Positions 31,068-40,800 of a stretch of DNA of 64,000 nt are shown here, piece by piece (position 1 is the first letter of the stretch; each line of letters begins with the position of its first letter). Source of the stretch: Xanthomonas sp. AM6 (lineage in GTDB: Bacteria > Pseudomonadota > Gammaproteobacteria > Xanthomonadales > Xanthomonadaceae); the NCBI RefSeq assembly GCF_025665335.1, contig NZ_CP106869.1, positions 1,576,501-1,640,500 on the forward strand, read 5' to 3'. The translations under genes were made by a program, and so were the position numbers. The notes below the pieces were generated by a model, which saw only the letters and a list, made by a program, of their open reading frames with translations, did not search any database and was not told the origin of the DNA.

Positions 31068-31466
31068 TCAGAGCGCGGCGTCCTTGAGCTTCTTCAGCGG
31101 GCGCACCTTCAGCTTGGTGGTGGCCGGCTTGGCGGCGAACCACTGCTCTTCCTTGGTGAACGGGTTGATGCCCTTGCGCTTCGGCTTGGCCGGCACGCTG
31201 ACGGCGGTGATCTTGAGCAGGCCCGGCAGGGTGAACGAACCGGCGCCCTTCTTGTTGACCGAACCGGCCACGGCCTGCTCGAGCGAGGCCATCACCGCGC
31301 GCACGTCCTTGGCGATGACGCCGCTGGTTTCGGCGATATGCGCGACGAGTGCGGACTTGCTCAGTGCGTCCTTGATCGGCTTGGGAGCGGCCGGCTTGGC
31401 GGCGGTCTTGGTGGCTACTTTCTTCGCTGCCTTTTTCGGGGCAGCCTTTTTCGCGGTCTTTGCCAT
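31068..31466 (-). CDS. HU-family DNA-binding protein with lysine/alanine-rich N-terminal tail
   Basis: The 132-residue protein has a basic tail (about residues 1-35, rich in K, A, P) followed by an HU/IHF domain (about 36-132, with KSALVAHIAETSG and GINPFTKEEQWFAAK). HU bends and compacts DNA. The tail resembles histone H1 and the C-terminal tails of mycobacterial HU, but at the N-terminus. It probably adds non-specific DNA binding and could be a target for lysine modification; both are inference. A promoter-like pair lies upstream. Confidence 0.92.
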   Translation of the reverse strand: MAKTAKKAAPKKAAKKVATKTAAKPAAPKPIKDALSKSALVAHIAETSGVIAKDVRAVMASLEQAVAGSVNKKGAGSFTLPGLLKITAVSVPAKPKRKGINPFTKEEQWFAAKPATTKLKVRPLKKLKDAAL

Positions 31467-31526
31467 GATGTCCTGATTCCGTAAACGATAGGTGGTTGGG
31501 TCGCGCCGACCCCGTCGGCATGGCGA

Positions 31527-31555
31527 AATGTAGGGCATGTGCTACGCCGCGCCAA
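31527..31555 (-). promoter_or_regulatory. Candidate promoter of the HU gene
   Basis: On the minus strand TTGGCG (31555-31550) and TACATT (31532-31527) are 17 bases apart, about 60 bases before the HU ATG. A GGGTCG/CGACCC hairpin (31498-31512) falls in the predicted leader. Confidence 0.4.
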
Positions 31556-31580
31556 TAGGCAAACGGCAAAAAACACCGAA

Positions 31581-31606
31581 AAAAACCCGGTGCCGGGTCT
31601 TTTTTG
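31581..31606. terminator. Bidirectional terminator-like hairpin in a divergent gap
   Basis: ACCCG (31585-31589) and CGGGT (31594-31598) form a short stem flanked by an A run on the left and a T run on the right, so it could stop transcription both ways. It lies between divergent genes where no terminator is needed, hinting at a short unannotated transcript. Confidence 0.5.
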
Positions 31607-32007
31607 CGTCGCCGGGCGGCTTTGGCTCGGAAAAACGGCAGCGTACCGCCGTCGGGGACGCGTCGCGCCGATGCCCTCGGGCGCGCGAGGCGTGCTCGCC
31701 TGGCGCGTCGCGAACGCCGTCTGCGGCGTGGCTGTCCGCCTCTGCGGCGGCGCCCGCATGCGGGCGCGCCGCCGACGCTGGCGCGGTCCGCCTGTCGCGC
31801 ACGCGTGTGGCCGCGTGCGGATTGCCGTCGCCATCGGCCGTCGTCGAGCCGGCCATGCCGGTGCGCAGCGCGCAGCCATGGGCGCAGCGAACCAGATGGC
31901 ATGGCGCGGGAATCGTCTGTCGCCGGTGGCTCGGCGCGCTGCGCCGCACAAGGCCGTAACGCGTTCTGCCTTATCGTGCCGGTCTCATCCACCGACAGGA
32001 GCACCGC

Positions 32008-32439
32008 ATGGGCATTTCGCGTCACGCCACCGCGCATTGGGAAGGCGACCTCAAGAGCGGCAAGGGCCAACTGAGCACGCCGCAGAGCGGGTTGCTGGAG
32101 AACACCCGCTACGCCTTCAGCAGCCGCTTCGGCGACGAGAAGGGCACCAACCCGGAAGAACTGATCGCCGCCGCACACGCCGGTTGCTTCACCATGGCGC
32201 TGTCGGCCAAGTTGAGCGAGGCCGGGTTCCCGCCGACCTCGCTGGACACGCGCGCCGAAGTCGACCTGTCGATGGAGGGCGGTCCGCAGCTGTCGCAGAT
32301 CCGGCTCAAGGTCAAGGCGGTGGTCCCGAACATCGAGGCCGCGCAGTTCCGCGCGCTGGCCGACGACGCCAAGCAGAACTGCCCGGTGTCCAAGGCGCTC
32401 AGCGCCGTGCCGATCAGCCTGGAAGCGGACCTGGGTTGA
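32008..32439 (+). CDS. OsmC family peroxiredoxin
   Basis: The 143-residue protein matches the OsmC subfamily: ATAHWEGDLKSGKG at the start, NPEELIAAAHAGCFTMALS with the first redox Cys, and DAKQNCPVSKALS with the second. OsmC reduces organic hydroperoxides in the cytosol. Both Cys are present, so it is probably active. It is a single gene divergent from HU. Confidence 0.94.
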   Translation: MGISRHATAHWEGDLKSGKGQLSTPQSGLLENTRYAFSSRFGDEKGTNPEELIAAAHAGCFTMALSAKLSEAGFPPTSLDTRAEVDLSMEGGPQLSQIRLKVKAVVPNIEAAQFRALADDAKQNCPVSKALSAVPISLEADLG

Positions 32440-32706
32440 GCGTGGCGGCCCGGTGCCCGCCGGGCCGCGCGCTTTCGAAACGCCGTCTTGTCCCGGCCGC
32501 GCCTGCGCTGCGCCAGGCGCGGCCTGCCGCTTCGGTGCGTTGCCGGGCGCGTTCCAGCGGCGAACGCGCATAAGCGCATTAGCGTCCGTGTAGCGGCAGC
32601 TGTCGCCGCGCTAAACAGTCGGCGCCGGCCGGTCCCAATTCAGTCGTGTTTCACCGGCGCGGACCGAGCATGCGGTTGCGCGATCCACGCGCCTGGAATC
32701 CTCGCC

Positions 32707-33324
32707 ATGAACAAGCTCTCGACCCGTCTTCTGACCGCCGCGCTCGCCGTGGGCGTGGTCGGCTCCGCCGCTGCGCAGGACTACGGCCGCTACGACGACT
32801 ATCGCGACCGCGGCTATTCGGGCAACGGCGCCTACGACTACGCCCGCGTGGTGCGTGCCGACCCGGTCATCGTGCCGGTGCGCGGGCCGCGCGAGACCAC
32901 CGAGCGCTGCTACGAACGCCCGGCCTCCGACGAATACGTCGAGAACGGCTACCGCAGCGGCTACTACAGCGATGGCTATCGCGGCAACGACGGCGGGCGC
33001 AGCGCCGCCACCGTGGTCGGCGGCATCGCCGGCGCGTTGCTGGGCAGCCGCGTCGGCGGCGGCAGCGGGCGTTTCGTCGGCACCGCGGTCGGTACCATGG
33101 TCGGCGGCCTGGCCGGGCGCTCGATCTACGACAGCAACGCGCGCACCACGGTGCGGACCGGCTCGGTCAGCGTCTGCGAGCCGGTGGCCTATCGCAGCGA
33201 AAGCTACGACCGGGTGGACGGCTACGACGTGACCTACGAGTACGGCGGCCGCTACTACCACACCCATACCACGCAGCGTCCGGGCGACCGCATCCGCGTG
33301 CGGGTGGACGTGCTGCCGGATTGA
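32707..33324 (+). CDS. Glycine-zipper 2TM exported protein
   Basis: The 205-residue protein has a signal peptide (1-23, ending SAAAQ), a Tyr/Arg/Asp-rich region (QDYGRYDDYRDRGYSG) and a glycine zipper (VVGGIAGALLGSRVGG ... GTMVGGLAGRSI). Such Rickettsia-17kDa/glycine-zipper proteins sit in or near the outer membrane. No lipobox is seen. The exact role is unknown. Upstream 32440-32706 shows no clear signal. Confidence 0.85.
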   Translation: MNKLSTRLLTAALAVGVVGSAAAQDYGRYDDYRDRGYSGNGAYDYARVVRADPVIVPVRGPRETTERCYERPASDEYVENGYRSGYYSDGYRGNDGGRSAATVVGGIAGALLGSRVGGGSGRFVGTAVGTMVGGLAGRSIYDSNARTTVRTGSVSVCEPVAYRSESYDRVDGYDVTYEYGGRYYHTHTTQRPGDRIRVRVDVLPD

Positions 33325-33646
33325 TCGGCGCCTGCGTGGCGGGAGGGCTCCGGTCATGCTGCCCATAGATCGCCGGCGTAGCGCATCACGGTAGGGCGGG
33401 AGCGGCGGCTGTCTGCACAAGCGGCATGGGTCGTCTTGGCCGATGTGGCGCATGCCGGCACGCCGCTGCCCGCTGCACCGCTGCCTGCAGCGCTTCGCTT
33501 GGCGTCGTGCCAATAGCTGCTCTCGCTACCGACGCAGGCGGAAATGCCCCCGCAAGCGAGGCAGTGGCAGCAGCCGGCACCAGCGGCTTGCTCCTCTTAG
33601 AATGCGCCGCAGCGGTCCCCGACGTCCTCCGAAGCTGCGGTGAGCC
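33325..33646. other. 322-base gap, no gene recognised
   Basis: The stretch between the glycine-zipper gene and the acetyltransferase gene has only Ala/Arg-rich open frames and no hairpin with a T run that I can see. Confidence 0.4.
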
Positions 33647-34093
33647 ATGAAACTGCGTATTGCAACGCCGGCCGACGGCGCCGCCTTGAACAGGTTAAAG
33701 CGCGAGGCGTCGCTGGTGGCCGACGAGTACAGGCAGGCGCTCCTGGCCCATCCCGACTTGCTGCGTGTTCCCGAGGACCAGTTGCGCGCGGGCGCGGTGC
33801 TGCTTGCCGAACACGGGCGCGACATCGTCGGGTTCGCCGCGGTGGGTCGGCGGGAGGACGGAATCGAACTGGAAGGCTTGTTCGTCGCCCCGTCCCACTG
33901 GAGGCGGGGAGTGGGGCGGCGATTGGTCCAGGGCGCGGCCACCGAGTTCGGTGGCGATGCGCCGGTCGCCGTCCATGTCGTGGCAAGCCCGGACGCGGTG
34001 GCGTTCTACCAAGCCTGCGGTTTCGACGTCGTTTCCGATACGACGACACGGTTCGGCCCGGCCATCGTCATGCGGCGCGCCGGGACGCGCTGA
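33647..34093 (+). CDS. GNAT family N-acetyltransferase
   Basis: The 148-residue protein is a single GNAT domain with the acetyl-CoA loop in SHWRRGVGRRLVQGA and the C-terminal AFYQACGFDVV. The substrate is unknown. It starts MKLRIATPADGAAL, a typical GNAT opening. It stands alone, convergent to the PhzF gene. Confidence 0.88.
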   Translation: MKLRIATPADGAALNRLKREASLVADEYRQALLAHPDLLRVPEDQLRAGAVLLAEHGRDIVGFAAVGRREDGIELEGLFVAPSHWRRGVGRRLVQGAATEFGGDAPVAVHVVASPDAVAFYQACGFDVVSDTTTRFGPAIVMRRAGTR

Positions 34094-34210
34094 GCAACCG
34101 CAGGAACGGCGCGGCCGGCGCTGCGGTGCCTGGCCGCTTCGAGGCGAGTGCCAAGCCCTTGGCCGCTGGTCCTTCTTGGATTGCCGTAAGGCAGGCGACT
34201 CCGTTCCGGC

Positions 34211-35089
34211 TCAGCGCCAGTCGATGCGGCCATCGATGACGGTCTGCACCTGGCCGCCGGACCAGACCTCGCCGGCGCTGTCCACGCTCAGGGTCAGCAA
34301 GGCGTCGTGGCCGACCTCGCGGCCCTGGCTGGCGACGTAGCGGCCGTCGCGGCCGGGCAGGGCGTGGCGATGGTCCAGCCATGCCGCGAGCACCGCGTTG
34401 GCGGCGCCCGACGCGGCGTCCTCGAAGCGGCGGCCGTTGCCGACGAAGGCGCGCACGGCAAGTTCGTAATCCTGGCCGCCGGCACGCGCGTAGGCGAACA
34501 CGCCCATGCTGCCGGTGCTCTCGGCCAATGCGGCAACCGCGTCCCAGTCGGGCGCCAGGCCGCGCAGCGTGGCCTCGTCGGCGACGTCGACCAGCCACCA
34601 GCGCCTGCCTCCGTCCATCAGCACCGGCGGCTGCGTGCCGAGCGTCCAGCCGCGCAGCGCGGCGGCCAGGCGCGGATCCGCGGCATCGGCGGTCTCCGCC
34701 ACCCGTGCGCGCGGGGTACGGATCGCGATGCTGCGCACGCCGCCGTCCACGTCCACCCGCAGCGGCAGCAGCCCGGCGACGCCTTCCTGCACCAACAGGC
34801 CGTCCCTGGGCGCGGCGATGCCGGCCTCCAGCACCGCATGCGCGGTGCCGACGCTGGGATGGCCGGCGAACGGCACCTCCTTCTGCGGACTGAACATGCG
34901 GATGCCGTAGCTGGCGCCCGGCTGCGTGGCCGGGAACACGAAGGTGGTCTCCGGCAGCCGCGTCCAGCGCGCGATCGCCTGCATGGCCGCCGCGTCCAGG
35001 CCCTGCGCATCCAGCACCACGGCCAGCGGGTTGCCGGCGCCGGGGCGCGGGGAGAACACATCCAGTTGCAGGAAACGGCGCGTGGTCAT
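34211..35089 (-). CDS. PhzF family isomerase/epimerase-like protein
   Basis: The 292-residue protein belongs to the PhzF/YddE family with a diaminopimelate-epimerase-like fold. Family motifs are LDVFSPRPGAGNPLAVV, the catalytic Glu in LPETTFVF, GHPSVGTAHAVL and FEDAASGAANAVLAAWL. Outside phenazine clusters the substrate is unknown. The start at 35089 is preferred to one three codons upstream. The long frame that continues upstream on this strand is antisense to lysA, murL and murD2 and is not coding. Confidence 0.9.
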   Translation of the reverse strand: MTTRRFLQLDVFSPRPGAGNPLAVVLDAQGLDAAAMQAIARWTRLPETTFVFPATQPGASYGIRMFSPQKEVPFAGHPSVGTAHAVLEAGIAAPRDGLLVQEGVAGLLPLRVDVDGGVRSIAIRTPRARVAETADAADPRLAAALRGWTLGTQPPVLMDGGRRWWLVDVADEATLRGLAPDWDAVAALAESTGSMGVFAYARAGGQDYELAVRAFVGNGRRFEDAASGAANAVLAAWLDHRHALPGRDGRYVASQGREVGHDALLTLSVDSAGEVWSGGQVQTVIDGRIDWR

Positions 35090-35251
35090 GGCGGGCATTC
35101 GCGAGTGGGGCGCGCAGCTTAGCAATCGGCGTGCGCGCCGGTGCGCCCGCGCTTTGCCGGCAACCCCCAGCAAGCGCCGGGCTTGGCATAGAATCGCAGG
35201 TTCCGCCCGGCGTTCCGGGCCTCTTTCCCTCCACCAGACCCCCCACACGAA

Positions 35252-37861
35252 ATGTCCTCTTCCCCCCACGTCGATCGTTGGATCGTCCTCAAGTTCGGCG
35301 GCACCTCGGTGTCGCGTCGTCATCGCTGGGACACGATCGGAACGCTGGCGAAAAAACGCGCCGACGAGACCGGCGCGCGGGTGCTGGTGGTGGTGTCGGC
35401 GCTGTCGGGGGTGACCAACGAACTGACCGCCATCGCCGACGGCAGCGCCGACAGCGCGCAGCGCGTGGCCGCGCTGGAGCAGCGCCACCGCCAGTTCCTG
35501 GGCGAGCTGGAACTGGACGCCGACGCCGTACTCGGCGAACGCCTGGCGGCGCTGCGCGGGTTGCTGGACGACCCGCGCGCGGCGGCGCGCACGCTGGACT
35601 GGCAGGCCGAGGTGCTGGGCCAGGGCGAATTGCTGTCCTCCACGCTGGGTGCGGCCTACCTGCGCGCCAGCGGCCTGGACATCGGCTGGATGGACGCGCG
35701 CCAGTGGCTGGACGCGCTGCCACCGCAGCCCAACCAGAGCGAGTGGTCCAAGCGGCTGTCGGTGTCGTGCCAGTGGCAGTCCGACGCCGCCTGGCGCGAG
35801 CGCTTCGTCGCCCAGCCGGCGCGGATGCTGATCACCCAGGGCTTCATCTCCCGGCACCAAGACGGCGGCACCGCGATCCTCGGCCGCGGCGGCTCGGACA
35901 CCTCGGCGGCGTACTTCGGCGCGCTGCTCGGCGCCAGCCGGGTGGAGATCTGGACCGACGTGCCGGGCATGTTCAGCGCCAACCCGCGCGAGGTGCCGGA
36001 CGCGCGCCTGCTGACCCGGCTGGACTATTACGAGGCGCAGGAAATCGCCACCACCGGCGCCAAGGTGCTGCACCCGCGCTCGATCAAGCCGTGCCGCGAC
36101 GGCGGCGTGCCGATGGCGATCCTGGACACCGAGCGCCCAGAGCTGCCCGGCACCAGCATCGACGGCAACGCGCGCACCGTGCCCGGGGTCAAGGCGATCA
36201 GCCGCCGCAACGGCATCGTGCTGGTGTCGATGGAAGGTATCGGCATGTGGCAGCAGGTCGGCTTCCTGGCCGACGTGTTCGCGCGCTTCGCCAAGCACGG
36301 GCTGTCGGTGGACCTGATCGGCTCGGCCGAGACCAACGTCACCGTGTCGCTGGACCCCAGCGAGAACCTGGTCAACACCGACGTGCTGGCGGCGCTGTCG
36401 GCCGACCTGGCGGAGATCTGCCGGGTCAAGATCATCGTGCCGTGCGCGGCGATCACCCTGGTCGGGCGCGGCATGCGCTCGCTGCTGCACAAGCTCTCGG
36501 ACGTGTGGGCCACGTTCGGCAAGGAGCGCGTGCACATGATCTCGCAGTCGTCCAACGACCTGAACCTGACCTTCGTCATCGACGAGGCCGATGCCGACGG
36601 CCTGCTGCCGATCCTGCACGCCGAGCTGATCGACAGCGGCGCGATGCCGGTGGAGGAGACCGAGGTGTTCGGCCCGCGCTGGCGCGAGATCACCGGCAGC
36701 GTGCGCGCGCGGCCCACGCCGTGGTGGCACGCCGAGCGCGCGCACCTGTTGCGCCTGGCGCAGGCCGGCACGCCGCGCTACGTCTACCACCTGCCGACCT
36801 TGCGCGAGCGCGCCCGCGCGCTGCAGGCGATCGCGCCGATCGACCAGCGCTACTACGCGATCAAGGCCAACTCGCACCCGGCGCTCCTGGAGGCGCTGGT
36901 CGCCGAAGGCTTCGGCCTGGAATGCGTGTCGCACGGCGAACTGCGCCGGGTGTTCGACACGTTGCCGGAGCTGTCGCCGCGGCGCGTGCTGTTCACCCCC
37001 AGCTTCGCGCCGAAGGCCGAGTACGAAGCCGCGTTCGCGCTGGGGGTGACCGTCACCGTCGACAACGTCGAGCTGCTGCAGCGCTGGCCGGAGCTGTTCC
37101 GCGGCCGCAGCCTGTGGCTGCGCATCGACCTGGGCCATGGCGACGGCCACCACGAGAAGGTCAACACCGGCGGCAAGGCCTCCAAGTTCGGGCTGTCGGC
37201 CACGCGGGTGGACGAATTCGTCGAGGCCGCGCGCAGCCTGGACATCCGCATCGTTGGCGTGCACGCGCACCTGGGCAGCGGCGTGGAGACCGCGCAGCAC
37301 TGGCGGCGCATGTGCGACGAACTGGCCGGCTTCGCGCGCCGCATCGGCAGCGTGGAAGTCATCGACATCGGCGGCGGCCTGCCGATCGCGTACAGCGCCG
37401 ACGACGAGCCGTTCGACCTGGACGCCTGGGCGCAGGGCCTGGCCGAGGTCAAGGCGGTGCATCCGGCGTTCCGCCTGGCGATCGAGCCGGGCCGCTACCT
37501 GGTCGCCGAGTGCGGCGTGCTGCTGACCCGCGCCACCCAGGTGATCGACAAGGACGGCATCCGCCGGGTCGGCCTGGACGCGGGCATGAACGCGCTGGTG
37601 CGTCCGGCGCTGTACGACGCCTGGCACGACGTGGCCAACCTCAGCCGGCTGCAGGACCAGGCCGATGCGGTGTTCGACGTGGTCGGCCCGATCTGCGAAT
37701 CCAGCGACGTGTTCGGCAAGCGCCGCCGGCTGCCGGCCGCCACCGCGCCGGACGACGTGATGCTGATCGCCGACGCCGGCGCCTACGGCTACGCGATGGC
37801 CAGCACCTACAACCAGCGCGAGCTGCCGCGGGAGGACGTGATCGATGCGCCCGCAGGCTGA
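35252..37861 (+). CDS. lysA: Bifunctional aspartokinase/diaminopimelate decarboxylase, C-terminus frameshifted
   Basis: This 869-residue fusion has an aspartokinase half (about 1-470: KFGGTSVS, GRGGSDTSAAYFGALLGA, ACT region) and a PLP decarboxylase half (about 500-869: YAIKANSHPALLEAL, HLGSGVETAQ, GGGLPIAY, CESSDVFGK). It runs the first and last steps of lysine synthesis. The frame stops at 37861 after VIDAPAG. The next frame continues from 37858 as LRPIFLRRRAHRDRLAALRREC and stops at 37935, matching the family's usual C-terminal R-R-R end. One missing base, real or a sequencing error, explains this. Confidence 0.93.
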   Translation: MSSSPHVDRWIVLKFGGTSVSRRHRWDTIGTLAKKRADETGARVLVVVSALSGVTNELTAIADGSADSAQRVAALEQRHRQFLGELELDADAVLGERLAALRGLLDDPRAAARTLDWQAEVLGQGELLSSTLGAAYLRASGLDIGWMDARQWLDALPPQPNQSEWSKRLSVSCQWQSDAAWRERFVAQPARMLITQGFISRHQDGGTAILGRGGSDTSAAYFGALLGASRVEIWTDVPGMFSANPREVPDARLLTRLDYYEAQEIATTGAKVLHPRSIKPCRDGGVPMAILDTERPELPGTSIDGNARTVPGVKAISRRNGIVLVSMEGIGMWQQVGFLADVFARFAKHGLSVDLIGSAETNVTVSLDPSENLVNTDVLAALSADLAEICRVKIIVPCAAITLVGRGMRSLLHKLSDVWATFGKERVHMISQSSNDLNLTFVIDEADADGLLPILHAELIDSGAMPVEETEVFGPRWREITGSVRARPTPWWHAERAHLLRLAQAGTPRYVYHLPTLRERARALQAIAPIDQRYYAIKANSHPALLEALVAEGFGLECVSHGELRRVFDTLPELSPRRVLFTPSFAPKAEYEAAFALGVTVTVDNVELLQRWPELFRGRSLWLRIDLGHGDGHHEKVNTGGKASKFGLSATRVDEFVEAARSLDIRIVGVHAHLGSGVETAQHWRRMCDELAGFARRIGSVEVIDIGGGLPIAYSADDEPFDLDAWAQGLAEVKAVHPAFRLAIEPGRYLVAECGVLLTRATQVIDKDGIRRVGLDAGMNALVRPALYDAWHDVANLSRLQDQADAVFDVVGPICESSDVFGKRRRLPAATAPDDVMLIADAGAYGYAMASTYNQRELPREDVIDAPAG

Positions 37862-37948
37862 GACCCATCTTCCTGCGCCGCCGCGCGCACCGCGACCGGC
37901 TCGCCGCGCTGCGGCGCGAATGCCGGTCCACCTGATTCCGGATACGCC

Positions 37949-39304
37949 ATGACCGCTTTCGACAAACAGCAGATCACCACCTTCCGCTTCGTGCGCTGCG
38001 CGTTCGACGCCGACAGCGGCGTGGCGCGCCTGGTCTATGCCTTCGACCAGGGCCCGGAGCTGGTGGAGACGATCACCGTGCCCGGCGCGCCGTTCGTGCT
38101 GGACGCGGCGCGCGCGCAGGCGGTGCAGCGCGCGCTGCGCCTGCTGCACCTGATCGCCGGGGTCAGCTACTACAAGGCCGCGGTGCCGCCGCGGATCGCC
38201 ATCGACGACTACGCGATCGACGCCGACACCGCCGCGCTGCTGGACAGCGTGTACCTGCATGGCCTGGGCGAGTTCGCCTACCGCAACGGCCTGGACCTGC
38301 ACGGCAAGATCCGGTTCCCCGCGACGGCGCCGGCGGGCGAGGGCGCGGCGGCGCTGGGCCTGCGCGCGCACGCGCTGGTCGCGATCGGCGGCGGCAAGGA
38401 TTCGCTGGTCAGCATCGAGGCGCTGCGCGCGGCCGGGGTGGAGCAGACCGTGGCCTGGATCGGCGGTTCGCAGCTGATCCGCGCCTGCGCCGAACGCACC
38501 GCGCTGCCGACCTTGAACATCGGCCGCGCGCTGGCGCCGGAGCTGTTCGAACTGAACCGGCAGGGCGCGTGGAACGGGCATATCCCGGTGACCGCGGTGA
38601 ACTCGGCGATCCTGGTGTTCGCCGCGCTGCTGCACGACGCCGGCCAGGTGGTGTTCTCCAACGAGCACTCGGCCAGCTACGGCAGCCAGATCGCCGGCAC
38701 CGGCGAGGTCAATCACCAGTGGTCCAAGGGCTGGGCGTTCGAGCAGGCGTTCGGCGCGCAGGTGCAGCGCTACGTGGCCGCGGACCTGCGCTACTACTCG
38801 CTGCTGCGCCCGCTGTCGGAGCTGGCGGTGGCGCGCCAGTTCGCCAAGAACGACCACTACGACGCGCATTTCTCCAGCTGCAACCGCAACTTCCACATCC
38901 TCGGCGAGCGCCCGGCGCACCGCTGGTGCGGGGTCTGCCCGAAGTGCCATTTCGTGTTCCTGGCGCTGGCGCCGTTCATGCCCAAGACGCGGCTGGTGCG
39001 GATCTTCGGCCGCAACCTGCTCGACGACGCGGCGCAGGCGCCGGGTTTCGACGCGCTGCTGGAGTTCCAGGACCACAAGCCGTTCGAATGCGTCGGCGAG
39101 GGCCGCGAATCGCGCGCGGCGATGGCCACGCTGGCTGCGCGCGCGGAATGGAAGGAGGACGCGCTGGTGGCGCGTTTCATCCGCGAGATCCAGCCGCAGC
39201 TGGACGCCGAAGACCTGCGCGTGGAGCCGCTGCTGGCGCTGGACGCGCAGCACCGCATCCCGGCCGAACTGTGGGAACGCGTGCGTGCGAATTTCGCAGC
39301 TTGA
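37949..39304 (+). CDS. murL: UDP-MurNAc-L-Ala-L-Glu epimerase MurL
   Basis: MurL epimerises the terminal L-Glu of UDP-MurNAc-L-Ala-L-Glu to D-Glu using ATP, replacing glutamate racemase in peptidoglycan synthesis. The 451-residue protein has a PP-loop-like IGGGKDS (146-152), [10 protein letters not shown] and a Cys-rich [12 protein letters not shown] near the C-terminus. It overlaps murD2 by 20 bases, the known MurD2-MurL pair of Xanthomonas. If the lysA frameshift is repaired, the lysA stop is 13 bases upstream, so all three would form one operon. Confidence 0.92.
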   Translation: MTAFDKQQITTFRFVRCAFDADSGVARLVYAFDQGPELVETITVPGAPFVLDAARAQAVQRALRLLHLIAGVSYYKAAVPPRIAIDDYAIDADTAALLDSVYLHGLGEFAYRNGLDLHGKIRFPATAPAGEGAAALGLRAHALVAIGGGKDSLVSIEALRAAGVEQTVAWIGGSQLIRACAERTALPTLNIGRALAPELFELNRQGAWNGHIPVTAVNSAILVFAALLHDAGQVVFSNEHSASYGSQIAGTGEVNHQWSKGWAFEQAFGAQVQRYVAADLRYYSLLRPLSELAVARQFAKNDHYDAHFSSCNRNFHILGERPAHRWCGVCPKCHFVFLALAPFMPKTRLVRIFGRNLLDDAAQAPGFDALLEFQDHKPFECVGEGRESRAAMATLAARAEWKEDALVARFIREIQPQLDAEDLRVEPLLALDAQHRIPAELWERVRANFAA

Positions 39305-40718
39305 GGGGTTGCGCGTCGCGCTGTGGGGCTGGGGCCGCGAGGGGCGGGCGGCGTACGCCGCGGTGCGCGGCCGGGAATGTGGAATGGGGAATGGGGAATC
39401 GGCGGCGGCGCTGCCGCTGACGGTGTTCTGTTCGGCTGACGAGGCGGCGTCGCTGGCGGCGTTGGGCGATCCGGCGCTGCGCGTGGAGACCGAGGCCAGC
39501 GCCGAGCGGCTGGCGGCGTTCGATGTGGTGATCAAGTCGCCGGGGATCAGTCCGTACCGGGCCGAGGCGCAGGCCGCGGTGGCGGCCGGCACGCGCTTCC
39601 TCGGCGGTACCGCGCTGTGGTTCGCCGAGCACGCCGGCGCCGACGGCGTGGTGCCGGGCAGCGTCTGCGTCACCGGCACCAAGGGCAAGAGCACCAGCAC
39701 CGCACTGCTGGCGCACCTGCTGCGCGCCGGCGGGCATCGCACCGGGCTGGTCGGCAACATCGGCCTGCCGCTGCTGGAAGTGCTGGCGCCGCCGCAGCCG
39801 CCGGACTACTGGGCGATCGAGCTGTCCAGCTACCAGACCGGCGACGTGGCGCGCAGCGGCGCGCGGCCGCAGCTGGCGCTGGTGCTGAACCTGTTCCCGG
39901 AGCACCTGGACTGGCATGGCAGCCAGGCGCGCTACATCGAGGACAAGCTGGCGCTGGTGACCCAGGCGCGGCCGCGCATCGCGCTGCTCAACGCCGCCGA
40001 TCCGCAGTTGGCGGCGCTGGCGCTGGCCGACAGCGAGGTGCGCTGGTTCAACCGCGAGGACGGCTGGCACATGCGCGGCGACGTGGTGCATCGCGGCGAC
40101 GTGGCGGTGTTCGACAGCGCGCGGGTGCCGCTGCCGGGCCGGCACAATCGCGGCAACCTGTGCGCGGTGCTGGCGGCGATCGAGGCGCTGGGCCTGGACG
40201 CGGCGGCGCTGGCGCCGGCCGCGGCGCAGTTCCGGCCGTTGCCGAACCGGCTGCAGACGCTGGGCGAGCGCGACGGCATCGCCTACGTCAACGATTCGAT
40301 CAGCACCACGCCGCACGCCACGCTGGCGGCGCTGGACTGCTTCCGCGGGCGCCGCATCGCGCTGCTGGTCGGCGGCCACGACCGCGGCCTGGACTGGCAG
40401 GACTTCGCCGAACGCATGCGCGCCGGCGCGCCGCTGGAGATCGTCACCATGGGCGCCAACGGCCCGCGCATCCACGCGCTGCTGGCGCCGCAGGCCGCGG
40501 CCGGCGGTTTCGGCCTGCACGCCGCGGCGGACCTGCCGGCGGCGCTGGCGCGGGCGCGCGACGCCCTGGGCGCGGCTGGCGGCGTGGTGCTGCTGTCGCC
40601 GGGCGCGCCCAGCTTCGGCGCCTACCGCGACTACGTCGCGCGCGGCCGCCATTTCGCCGAACTGGCCGGGTTCGACCCGGAGGCGATCAGTGCGATTCCG
40701 GGGCTGGGCATCGCCTGA
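39285..40718 (+). CDS. murD2: UDP-MurNAc-L-Ala--L-Glu ligase MurD2
   Basis: MurD2 joins L-Glu to UDP-MurNAc-L-Ala, giving the substrate of MurL. The 477-residue Mur ligase has the P-loop GTKGKST (131-137), [16 protein letters not shown] and [12 protein letters not shown] start at 39285 overlaps murL. Residues 29-40 ([11 protein letters not shown] region) are encoded by a heptad repeat, an insertion in the N-terminal UDP-binding domain absent from the fold's core. The frame stays open, so the enzyme is probably active. Confidence 0.92.
   Translation: MRISQLEGLRVALWGWGREGRAAYAAVRGRECGMGNGESAAALPLTVFCSADEAASLAALGDPALRVETEASAERLAAFDVVIKSPGISPYRAEAQAAVAAGTRFLGGTALWFAEHAGADGVVPGSVCVTGTKGKSTSTALLAHLLRAGGHRTGLVGNIGLPLLEVLAPPQPPDYWAIELSSYQTGDVARSGARPQLALVLNLFPEHLDWHGSQARYIEDKLALVTQARPRIALLNAADPQLAALALADSEVRWFNREDGWHMRGDVVHRGDVAVFDSARVPLPGRHNRGNLCAVLAAIEALGLDAAALAPAAAQFRPLPNRLQTLGERDGIAYVNDSISTTPHATLAALDCFRGRRIALLVGGHDRGLDWQDFAERMRAGAPLEIVTMGANGPRIHALLAPQAAAGGFGLHAAADLPAALARARDALGAAGGVVLLSPGAPSFGAYRDYVARGRHFAELAGFDPEAISAIPGLGIA
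39371..39402 (+). repeat. Heptad repeat inside the murD2 coding region
   Basis: Units of the GGGAATG/GGGAATC type run for about 32 bases in frame within murD2, at residues 29-40 of the protein. This is the only copy of the family found within a conserved domain rather than at a gene end or between genes. Confidence 0.8.
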
Positions 40719-40800
40719 GCCGGTTGCTCCTGCAGTGGGTTGGCGCGCACGCCGCTTATCAGGTGCCGTGCCTGGAGCGCTTCGATCGATGATGCTGTCC

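Larger units (their letters stand above)
31467..32007. other. 541-base divergent gap between HU and OsmC genes
   Basis: The gap holds the HU promoter-like pair and a T-flanked hairpin at 31581-31606. The part 31610-32007 has long but Arg/Ala-rich open frames on both strands without a convincing start or family. I see no further gene. Confidence 0.45.

Noticed and set aside
34211-39760. A 1849-codon open frame on the minus strand
   Set aside because: Only the last 292 codons are PhzF. The rest is antisense to lysA, murL and murD2 and is a result of high GC with few stop codons.
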